Of a stretch of 64,000 bases of DNA, positions 54,001-64,000 are shown piece after piece. Positions within the stretch are counted from its first letter, which is position 1. Every line of letters begins with the position of its first letter. Source of the stretch: Zonotrichia leucophrys gambelii (lineage: Eukaryota > Chordata > Aves > Passeriformes > Passerellidae); the NCBI RefSeq assembly GCF_028769735.1, contig NC_088186.1, forward strand, positions 5,673,001 through 5,737,000. The letters are read 5' to 3'. The notes beneath the pieces were generated by a model. The model worked only from the letters and a program-made list of their open reading frames with translations. It did not search any database and was not told where the DNA came from. A program made the translations under genes and the position numbers.

Positions 54001-56259
54001 CCTCTTGTCAAAGGATCAGCTGCAAACCCCCAGTCAGCAGGTCTTTCCATTGTCTCCTCACCTCTTTTTTCAGTGTTCCCACCATATTCATTAGGCTGTC
54101 TATCTTCTTTTCATATTTGTTGATTTTGCAGCAGGCGGGATCATCGTCGTCTGTGGAGAGGTCGCTGAGGCGCATTACGGACTGCATCCTGTCACACTCA
54201 GGGGTACGCAGAGCTCCCAGATGCCCACCTGATTCTTTCTAGGGAATAAAGGGGATAATTTTTTTTAGTGTAACATTATAAATAGTATTCTAACATTGCC
54301 AAAAAGCAGAGACTGGGTCACATCACTGCAGCAAGGCTAGGAAAGAAAAAATTATTGTTTACAAACAGCTCTTCTCTTTCCATCTGGGAAAGGTCAAGAA
54401 TGCAGAAAGAGTACAATGAAAAAGAAGAAAATCTAATCAAAGCTCAAATCCTCATCTAGGAAATGCCAGGAACACAACAGGCAAAACTATCAACCCATGA
54501 GAAAGAAAATATGATGCAATGCTACACAAACACTCTGTGCTTTGGAAGACACTGAGACCAGCAGTCCCTCACTGAGCCTCCAGATGAGATCTTGAAGTGC
54601 ACCAGTAAAATCACAATAAAAAAATAATTGTGTCTGGCTTCTAGAGACAGAAAGGCATGGCCACAGGCTGTTTATGAATTCTCAGTTTTTCTACATTAAA
54701 AAAGATTGAAAAAGATTTACATTGAAAAAGATTTTCAGAAGACACTTCAAATAGATGGTAGGGGACAGTAGCCTTCTTTCAGATCTGCCCAACTCTCTCA
54801 CTACACAACTGCTCTCTTCAACCTTGGCTAAACCTCAAAGTTTGTTTTAAAGAGCAAAACCAGGTGTACCTCCCACTTCAAGATGGTATCACGAGTGCTT
54901 GTTTTGCCTGGGGGTATCCAAGGGGCCTTAGTTTTCACCCGAACGGCTCGCACGCCGTCCCCTTTAGATTTCTGTTTGTGCTTTTGCTAAAGAAAGAGAA
55001 AGTAAAACAAATTACAGAGCCTTAAAGAACCATTTGCAATTTTTAGTGCTGCAAAACCAAACAAAAGATCATTAAAACAGAACGATCAGTAGTGCTTCAC
55101 AGGATGCATCAGGTGAGATGAGGTAGCAGCCACCAAAAGAAGGTGACACCAGCCAGAAGGAAAGATTATTGCACATTCAGCTGGCAGGATGGCTGGATGT
55201 AGGACCTGACAGATCCCTGGGAGATCCCTTCTCCATCCCAGATTCATCTCACCAAAAAGCAGCTGTATCATTTGACACCATGATTGATTTTGGAAAGCCC
55301 TGGAAGTGTTTTCCCTACTCTAGCCAGCTAGAAGATCCACATTTATTTGTATTGACCTTGAGCTGCTCTATCTGAAGGAGAGTTAAAGTGTTTTTGCATA
55401 ATTCTAACCTTAGTGAAAAATCAGATGCTGTAAAACATTCCCTAATGGCAATCAATTCATAAGACTTGTTATTTTCACTGTCATTCCATCCCATTATGAA
55501 ATTTGCCATTAGCAACAAACACAAAATTAATACAAGACTTAGAACAGGATGTCTGTAGATAAGGAAGAATGAGATAGCAACTTCCATCAACTTTCTAGAA
55601 CAACTTTCCATAAATATCCAGCAACAAAAGAGGATATGGGATAGCTAGAACCTCAGCTTCAGTTTTGCCTTGTGCCTCCTGTGGATAAGGCTGGGAAGAG
55701 ATCTTCTTGGCTGCAGAACTCAGTGGACAGAGAATGCCCTTAATGCCAGAAGATGGTGTGAATGAAGATTCTTTTTCTAAGTACTTTTATTTTAATGCAA
55801 TCAAGATGCTACTTGAAATGCCTAAGTCCTACCTCTCCTCAAAGCTTTCCTCCTAAAAACAGATATGAAGCCAAACAGAAAACATTATCAGGACACACAT
55901 CCAAGAAATAAAATGATAACATTGGAAGCAACATTTCTCACATGAACATGAAAAGCAATTCTGTATCACACCAAAATCATCTTTCAACAAATCAGCATAG
56001 CAAATGTGTCACTGCAAATTCAGCACTGAATATGAAATGAAGTCTCATAGCTCTAACACAACAGTAGAACAGACCTGGCAGATTTTGTGATGCTTCTAGG
56101 GCCATTCACCTTCTCTGCAGCCCTTACAACCAACCAGGTACACACTCCTACCTGGCATTTTGCAGGTGTGGTTTTCTGCCCCTTTTTAATATGGACATGG
56201 ACAGGGGTGTTTTCATCCACATGGACGTGCAAAGGGGGAGATGAGCAACGGTTCTTCAT
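41920..56259 (-). CDS. ODF2: ODF2 / cenexin, outer dense fibre and centriole-appendage protein; 19 coding exons, 822 codons
   Basis: ODF2 is a coiled-coil protein of the sperm-tail outer dense fibres; as cenexin it builds distal and subdistal appendages of the mother centriole and is needed for ciliogenesis. The exons join in phase to 822 residues (human about 829). The start used is MKNRCSSPPLHVHVDENTPV, close to the mammalian MKDRSSTPPLHVHVDENTPV isoform. A basic Ser/Pro-poor head (to about 75) is followed by VMRLSDLSTDDDD and then heptad-rich coiled coil from about 115 to 800. It ends with NYVQFLKSSYDNVF and a short divergent tail, GSSLSPTRSLL. A second N-terminus is likely from the CpG-island promoter through the exon at 56990-57068. 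Its 3' end faces the GLE1 promoter; its promoter lies downstream of PTGES2. Confidence 0.96.
42833..42958 (-). CDS. ODF2: ODF2 exon, residues 723-764
   Basis: Reads VEQARERAVS to LHRSKDD; 126 bp. Confidence 0.95.
43278..43440 (-). CDS. ODF2: ODF2 exon, residues 668-722
   Basis: Reads KLESTSAQNI to EDAKRQ; includes IEFLQVIAKREESIHQ. 163 bp. Confidence 0.95.
43974..44074 (-). CDS. ODF2: ODF2 exon, residues 635-668
   Basis: Reads IDLQGDKMEM to KVEELE, with a split Arg; 101 bp. Confidence 0.95.
44925..45083 (-). CDS. ODF2: ODF2 exon, residues 582-634
   Basis: Reads TRQKFQSQLA to ISDLRQL; 159 bp. Confidence 0.95.
45643..45747 (-). CDS. ODF2: ODF2 exon, residues 547-581
   Basis: Reads AQMARKEADE to MNREIEE; 105 bp. 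Confidence 0.95.
45926..46036 (-). CDS. ODF2: ODF2 exon, residues 510-546
   Basis: Reads AALISMEDKL to IETYTAQ; 111 bp. Confidence 0.95.
46617..46752 (-). CDS. ODF2: ODF2 exon, residues 464-509
   Basis: Reads RVADLTEQLA to DNEKLK after the split Ser; 136 bp. Confidence 0.95.
47445..47554 (-). CDS. ODF2: ODF2 exon, residues 428-464
   Basis: Reads ESAVAEAQCN to EVVTLN, with a split Ser; 110 bp. Confidence 0.95.
47846..48031 (-). CDS. ODF2: ODF2 exon, residues 366-427
   Basis: Reads NMEISENHTK to TAQLAEK; includes KKAVRAQKERAERSEEY. 186 bp. Confidence 0.95.
48893..49009 (-). CDS. ODF2: ODF2 exon, residues 327-365
   Basis: Reads EQAKKAFELA to LVAQLQ; 117 bp. Confidence 0.95.
49565..49636 (-). 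CDS. ODF2: ODF2 exon, residues 303-326
   Basis: Reads QLQIRLQGKE to QIVAEK; 72 bp, phase 0. Confidence 0.94.
50248..50322 (-). CDS. ODF2: ODF2 exon, residues 278-302
   Basis: Reads KDAQKVMDRQ to DMDAENM; 75 bp, phase 0. Confidence 0.94.
51166..51297 (-). CDS. ODF2: ODF2 exon, residues 234-277
   Basis: Reads EKHMSSTDIN to EHQSRE; includes LTRQKELLLQKLSTFEETNR, nearly identical to human. 132 bp. Confidence 0.96.
51594..51723 (-). CDS. ODF2: ODF2 exon, residues 190-233
   Basis: Reads LQKECLQQEK to IGRLNI; 130 bp. Confidence 0.95.
52748..52914 (-). CDS. ODF2: ODF2 exon, residues 135-190
   Basis: Reads VKMQQMEEQE to EEKDLT, with a split Val; coiled coil. 167 bp. Confidence 0.95.
53048..53300 (+). 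mobile_element. CR1 LINE 3' fragment in ODF2 intron
   Basis: Begins AGTGACAGGACATGAGGAAA and runs through GGCTGCCCAAGGAGGTGGTG and GGTTGGACTTGATGATCTCA to the ATTCTGTGATTCT end repeats. This is the standard avian CR1 3' end. Confidence 0.88.
53628..53775. repeat. 74-bp tandem duplication, two copies
   Basis: GAAGAAACAATCTCATTGAA begins at 53628 and recurs (one C/T change) at 53702. Both copies carry ACAATAAAACATCAATGCAT. The copies differ at few sites, so the duplication is fairly recent. Confidence 0.9.
54062..54238 (-). CDS. ODF2: ODF2 exon, residues 76-134
   Basis: Reads KESGGHLGAL to VGTLKKE; includes SVMRLSDLSTDDDD. 177 bp. Confidence 0.95.
54870..54986 (-). CDS. ODF2: ODF2 exon, residues 37-75
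   Basis: Reads QKHKQKSKGD, then VRAVRVKTKAPWIPPGKTST, to ILKWE; matches mammalian RSVRVKTKVPWMPPGKSS. 117 bp. Confidence 0.95.
54987..56151 (-). other. ODF2 intron after the MKNR exon
   Basis: 1.16 kb with no recognised exon or repeat family. Confidence 0.7.
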
Positions 56260-56305
56260 GGCTCTTCTCCCACAAATGGGAAAGGGAAATGCAATGAAGG
56301 GAAAC
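56152..56305 (-). CDS. ODF2: ODF2 exon with MKNR start, residues 1-36 (coding 56152-56259)
   Basis: ATG at 56257-56259, MKNRCSSPPLHVHVDENTPV to TPAKCQ, donor GTAGGA. Upstream is a possible acceptor CACAG at 56306-56310, so the exon may carry 46 bases of 5' UTR or may be a first exon with its own promoter. The frame does not connect to the exon at 56990-57068. Confidence 0.88.
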
Positions 56306-56989
56306 CTGTGAATACGGAAACTGGAAACAACAACATTTCCTTCAGTGTTCAGAGAGAAACAGTGGCCAGCCTTGGTTAACATTTGAGCTTTTCATCAGGA
56401 GCACCTGCCATTTTGAACTTCACTCTATTCTTCTGTAAAGCCAGGATTAACACAAACAATTCCTCTGCTTCCAGTATTTTCTGCTTTTAACCTGGTTACT
56501 GAAGATCAAACACAGCTGGATCAATAGCAGGTGTCTGTAAGAACCATTGAAGTTCAAAGTCTTAAAGCAAGTGAGCAAATCAAGGGTTCCCATAACCAAC
56601 AAGATCTGATTACAAAGAGAAATTTGAAGCAGGGAGAAGAGGAGAATTAATTGAAAAGTTAAGAAAAACCATCAGGAAATCATCATACCAATCCATCCTA
56701 GAACCCTGAACCTGCATGCTCCTTCATATGTGCTTAACTTTGAACAACTTTTTTAAGCATAAATCCTTTAAAGCCATTGCATCACAGCATTTCTTTAATC
56801 TCCACAGAAACACATAACCATAACCTGACACAACACAGAAAAGCCTAGAGACACAAGGTTCAGATCATCATCTTGGAGCCTCAGTTGATGTAAAGGCATA
56901 ATGTAATTGCAAATCTTACACAAAGCCACCAGCAGCACTAACCTGATTCTGGCAGAAAGGATATTGTCAGCCTAAGTAAAGTTACTTAC

Positions 56990-57068
56990 AGCTTTTTTCA
57001 AGCCCTTGGCTTTCCTGCGCACAGCCTTAGGTGTAGAGGAACTATCTTCGGTGTCAGTCGAGAAACAC
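56990..57068 (-). CDS. ODF2: ODF2 alternative N-terminal exon
   Basis: A 79-bp exon with clean splice sites (acceptor TGTAACAG, donor GTAAGT). Only one frame is open: CFSTDTEDSSSTPKAVRRKA then KGLKKA, ending in phase 0. It joins the split Trp of the upstream exon and can splice in frame to QKHKQKSKGD (54870-54986). It has no Met. Its Ser/Thr/acidic then basic composition looks coding, but I do not recognise the peptide. Confidence 0.6.
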
Positions 57069-57727
57069 CTGTTACAGAAATAATAAAATGATTTAGAGGA
57101 AAAGGTGCCAATTTCTTAACATCCTCTTCCCTTTGATTGAAGAGAATACCAAAGCTCAAACATCAAGTACATGAACTCAAAAAACAAAAGTTAGTGTGTT
57201 TCTTCTGTAAAGCACAGGATGAGGAAAGGATAGACTATAATTCCTAACATACAGGCAATGGAAATTGTTTTAAACAGTGGAAATGTTTTGTACAATTACA
57301 TGATGGCACTATTCACTTACAAACTTTCATATCCTAGCCCCAATTTTGAAAGAACACAGCAGCACTTCCTTCACTTCAGGAACAGGGCAGGGACTGACAG
57401 AGCCTTTGAATCACCACGAGTGACAACCAAACGTCCAAACGTCACTGTGCCTGCCTTAGCAACAAGGCTCACACGTAACCATTCATTCCTCCCGCAATCT
57501 CCGCAGGTTTTCCATGGAATCTGCGGTCACCCCAGGCTGGCAGAGCCGCGGTCCGGGGGCCGTGAGCTGCCCGCAGCCCCGAGCAGGGCAGGCCTTCACC
57601 GGCCGGGCCCGGCAGCTCCCAACGCCCGCCCGCCCGCGCCGTTATCCGGTGCCGACGGCTGCCGCTGGCCTGCCAGCAGGAAGGAGCCCGAAAGGCAGGG
57701 AGGAAGGAATAATTCCGGGGACGCGGA

Positions 57728-57812
57728 CACTCACACACTGAGGGGACACACAAACACTGAGGAGACACCCACCGAGACAAGGGAACGCCCACACGTTGAG
57801 GGGACGCTCCAC
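57728..57812. repeat. Degenerate 19-20-bp tandem repeat at the ODF2 5' end
   Basis: Four divergent units of the form CACACTGAGGGGACAC lie in the CpG island just downstream of the first-exon donor. Confidence 0.6.
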
Positions 57813-57863
57813 AGGGCGAGGCCCCCCGCTCCGCCCTGCCCTCCGCGGGCTCGGCGCTCTCAC

Positions 57864-58033
57864 CAGGCAGCTGGGCGCGGGATCCGCAGCGACTTCAGTT
57901 CCCCATCAGTGCGGTGAGAGGTGGAGGGGCGGCTGTGGACTGAGTTGTGGGCACCTTGCACGCACCAGGCACAGGAGGAGCGGCCGCAGGGTCCCGGCCG
58001 CCGTCGCCGGCGTCCCCCCCGCGGCTCCACCAT
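57864..58033 (-). CDS. ODF2: Possible ODF2 5' exon with alternative start
   Basis: The open frame ends DGELKSLRIPRPAA with split Trp codon TG|G at donor GTGAGA (57858-57863), which fits the phase of the next exon exactly. The only in-frame ATG nearby is at 58031-58033, but it overlaps a CCAAT box on the same strand and the following sequence is Arg-rich CpG-island translation. The exon may be partly or wholly 5' UTR with an unrecognised start. Confidence 0.4.
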
Positions 58034-58324
58034 TGGGCGATTCGAACGGCCCTGAGCGGTGGTAACCGCCCCCGGTAACCGCCCGCAGCGCCATGCGGCC
58101 GGCACGAGCGGCCTCGGGCGGCCCGGCCCCACCGGCCGCAGCGCCCTCACGGCTGCGGCACCCTCAGGAGGGGCTGCTCATCCCTACAGAAATGGGGAGG
58201 GCTGAAAAGAGCATGAAATAAGTGGATTCATAAGTCAGTTTTCTTGGCGTTGCCTTTGACATGAGTTTTACAGTGTTAAAGGTGACGCCACAATTGTGTA
58301 CACCGCCACTTTTCCTGTTAAGCA

Positions 58325-58812
58325 GAACTTTGTGCAGTTCTGGCCGTCCCCAACACAAGGCCATGGAAATGTTGGAGGAGACCACAAAGTTGATAAGGGG
58401 ATTAGAGCACCCTCCATATAAAGACAGGCTGAGAGAGTTGGGGCTGCTCAGCCTGGAAAACAGAAAGGTCGTGTGGAAACCTCAGAGCACCTTGCAGGAT
58501 CTGAAGGGGGCTACAAGAAAGCCAGAGAGGGACTCCTTATCAGGAACTGTAGTAATAGCACAAGGAGAAAATTGAAAGAGGGGAAATTTAGGCTAGATAT
58601 TAGGGAGAAATTCTTCCCTGTGAGGGTGGTGAGACACTGGCACAAGTTGCTCAGGGAGGTTGTGGATGCCCCAACCCTGGCAGTGCTCAAAGCCAGGCTG
58701 GATAAGGCCTTGAGAACCTGGTCTAGTGGGAGGTGTCCCTGCCCATGGCAGGGGAGGTTGGGAGTAGATGATCTCTAAGGTCCATTCCAATCCCTTAACA
58801 TTCTAAGACTCC
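58325..58812 (+). mobile_element. CR1 LINE 3' fragment, about 490 bp
   Basis: Runs from GCAGTTCTGGCCGTCCCCAA through GAGAGTTGGGGCTGCTCAGC, GAAATTCTTCCCTGTGAGGG and GGTGTCCCTGCCCATGGCAG to AACATTCTAAGACTC. It is the longest CR1 in the window and lies between PTGES2 and ODF2. Confidence 0.92.
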
Positions 58813-58843
58813 ATAGAAGGTGATAAAAAAACCTGAAACAAGC

Positions 58844-58849
58844 TTTATT
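58844..58849 (-). terminator. PTGES2: Candidate PTGES2 poly(A) signal AATAAA
   Basis: The nearest minus-strand AATAAA I found after the PTGES2 stop, about 1.8 kb downstream. A non-canonical signal could be closer. Confidence 0.3.
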
Positions 58850-59484
58850 TTAATGTAATATTATTGGCATGTTAGTGTTACGGATATTCATCTTGAGAGG
58901 ACTGATTCATGTACCACAGCAAGGAGAAGTGGAATCACTGAGCCCTTGGTGCTTCAGATCCTCATTTAACATGAAAATCTCTTCCTCCCTCTCAGGTTGA
59001 GGTGGATGCTGAAATTATCATCAAGGGTTTCTTCAACCTCCTGTTTATGCATGCTCAATAAAATTCTTTAAAAGAACACTGCCTGTTGAAACTACGGACA
59101 CAAGTTTCAGTATAGAGCAGTTTAAAGAAATACAAGTCACAGCAGCCACGCAGCCATTTGTACTGTAAACATTTTCATTCTCCTTTCAATGTCAGATTTG
59201 AATTTGGAACTAGTCCTCCATTCAGTAAAAACGCAAACCTCTATCACCACCATTGTTATAACCAATTAAGGTACTCTCCCTGAACACACACTGCACAAGC
59301 AGTTGTATTTACAGACCAACTTCAGCTGCACCTGAAATATCACAACAAATCAGATTCCCTGAAACCTGCCTGTTCTTCTAGGGAAACAGAACTTGATCAA
59401 GGTGATAATTAAGGATACTTGGGCTGTTTAGAGGATCACTCACATTTGAACCTGCAATGTCTATGACAAGTACGGTTTCTGCAG

Positions 59485-59758
59485 TTAGGGAGGGACTTTG
59501 ACAAGGGGTAGTGGCTTCCCACTGACAGAGAGCAGGGTTACCCGGGATGTTACAAAAACCATCCCCCCTGTGAGGATGGGGAACACTGGCACAGCTTGCC
59601 CAGAGAAGCTGCTGCTGCCCCATTCCTAGAAGTGTTCAAGGTCAGGTTGGACAGGGCTTGGAGCAACCTGGTCTAATGGAAGGTGTCCCTGCCCATGGCA
59701 GGGGTTGGAATAGGATGGTTTTTAAGGTCCCTTCCAACCCACACCATTCTATGATTCT
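59485..59758 (+). mobile_element. CR1 LINE 3' fragment
   Basis: Includes AGGGACTTTGACAAGGGGTA, GTGTTCAAGGTCAGGTTGGA and CCATTCTATGATTCT at the 3' end. It probably lies within or just after the PTGES2 3' UTR. Confidence 0.9.
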
Positions 59759-60690
59759 ACCCAGCACGGCTCAGAAGACTTAGCTGCAGGTACAGCTCCT
59801 AATCTGATTGCCACATCAGCAAATCCTTTGTTACTCTTGCATGACAGAAACATCTAGAGATCCCCTGGCCATGCAGATGGCTCTTAATCCTTCTTCTCCT
59901 AAAACAAGAACAAACTGATCTTCACGGACATTCCAGAGAGACCTCATGCAAGACAAGCCTTTCCAATAACTGCTCTGCATTTGTGATTTCAGTGTAGGCC
60001 ATGTTCTTTGGGTGTAAAGGGTACAGTAAGAACTCAGATCTCACAAAGAGGACAGAATAAAGCCAGCCTTTATCCTTGCAGACCGTACAGAATCAAATCC
60101 TGAGAGAACCGTTTACATGGAAGAGTGAAAGCAGATGCCTTGCTGAGTGCAGCCTTGCTGCTGTCAGAGGAAGGGTGCCTTCTCCAGCACTGCAGATTCC
60201 TCCAGTTCCCTCAGCACTAGGTTTACAAGATTCTATTGCAGGAAATATTGTCACTTAAAAACCAGTATCCAGTGTCTTAGTTAGGAAAACACTTCAGGTG
60301 ACCTGGATGATAGCAGAAGACAGCCTGAGGCAAAAGCTGGTCAGGCCTACCACATCTGACACAGCCATAACACCAGCCAAGAGCATCTTGCTTTTACAGT
60401 AACCTGCTCTGAGGGTGTCTCTTATCTGAAAGAAGCCTTTTCATTGCATTCTTCAGTTCAAAGCATCTCCTTTCCAGCAGCAACCAAAATCTCTTTCTTT
60501 TACCTGTCCCCATCCTTCTACAAACACCAAGCTGGACCCTTCTCTCACAGCAACTTGATGTTCTGAACAGGGTGATCTCTGTGTCCACAAGTCAGTCCAT
60601 TAGGTGTGACCAGTCAACTCTAAAAATAAAAGCCATTTCTTCTGAAGTTTTCACCATGCAAGTACTTCAGGGAGGCAGCTGCAGCTGGCA

Positions 60691-64000
<3,310 letters not shown>

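Larger units (their letters stand above)
57500..58160. promoter_or_regulatory. CpG island and ODF2 promoter
   Basis: CpG-dense block with a minus-strand CCAAT box at about 58032-58036 and a duplicated GGTAACCGCCC at 58061-58085. Minus-strand transcription of ODF2 probably starts within about 57900-58000. No TATA box seen. Confidence 0.75.
58813..60690. other. PTGES2 3' UTR / spacer toward ODF2
   Basis: 1.9 kb containing the CR1 at 59485-59758. No other gene seen; part is probably the PTGES2 3' UTR. Confidence 0.55.

Noticed and set aside
57258..57917. 219-codon plus-strand open frame
   Set aside because: Crosses the ODF2 CpG island antisense to the gene; low-complexity composition and no recognisable domain.

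Overview
The window is vertebrate nuclear DNA, almost certainly from a bird and probably a passerine. Evidence: four intron-rich protein genes with bird-like compact introns; several truncated CR1 LINE 3' ends, the typical avian repeat; solo LTRs, one of which resembles, from memory, a common songbird endogenous-retrovirus LTR; and GC-rich CpG-island promoters with minisatellites, as on avian microchromosomes. I place it in the region syntenic with human 9q34.11. Identifications come from reading the proteins, not from a search.

Layout. All four genes lie head-to-tail on the minus strand, so transcription runs from high to low coordinates. PTGES2 (60691-63450) enters truncated; its first exon lies beyond base 64000. 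ODF2/cenexin (19 coding exons, 41920-56259, plus a probable alternative 5' end to about 58033) follows. GLE1 is complete (16 exons, 30840-40390, 703 codons). SPTAN1 (alpha-II spectrin) runs from a CpG-island promoter near 28.2 kb to the left edge; 26 coding exons give residues 1-1193 of about 2470, in register with human numbering, including the SH3 domain and the calpain and caspase cleavage sites. Exon ends were set by splice dinucleotides and reading phase, and the phases close across every junction.

Between and inside the genes: an 8.4 kb SPTAN1 intron 1 with a modular minisatellite; a 2.3 kb GLE1-SPTAN1 spacer; a short ODF2-GLE1 spacer with a CpG island, a 63-bp minisatellite and Pol III-like A/B boxes; and an ODF2-PTGES2 spacer with CR1 copies. 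One LTR sits inside an older CR1 in a GLE1 intron, with clean target-site duplications.

The genes are housekeeping or structural: membrane skeleton (SPTAN1), mRNA export (GLE1), centriole appendage and sperm-tail fibre (ODF2) and a mitochondrial/Golgi thioredoxin-fold protein (PTGES2). They form no operon-like unit. I found no RNA gene, CRISPR array or credible undescribed coding system. The points most worth a second look are the protease-site microexons and GC-AG intron of SPTAN1, the alternative ODF2 N-termini, the promoter minisatellites, the A/B-box pair and the nested LTR.
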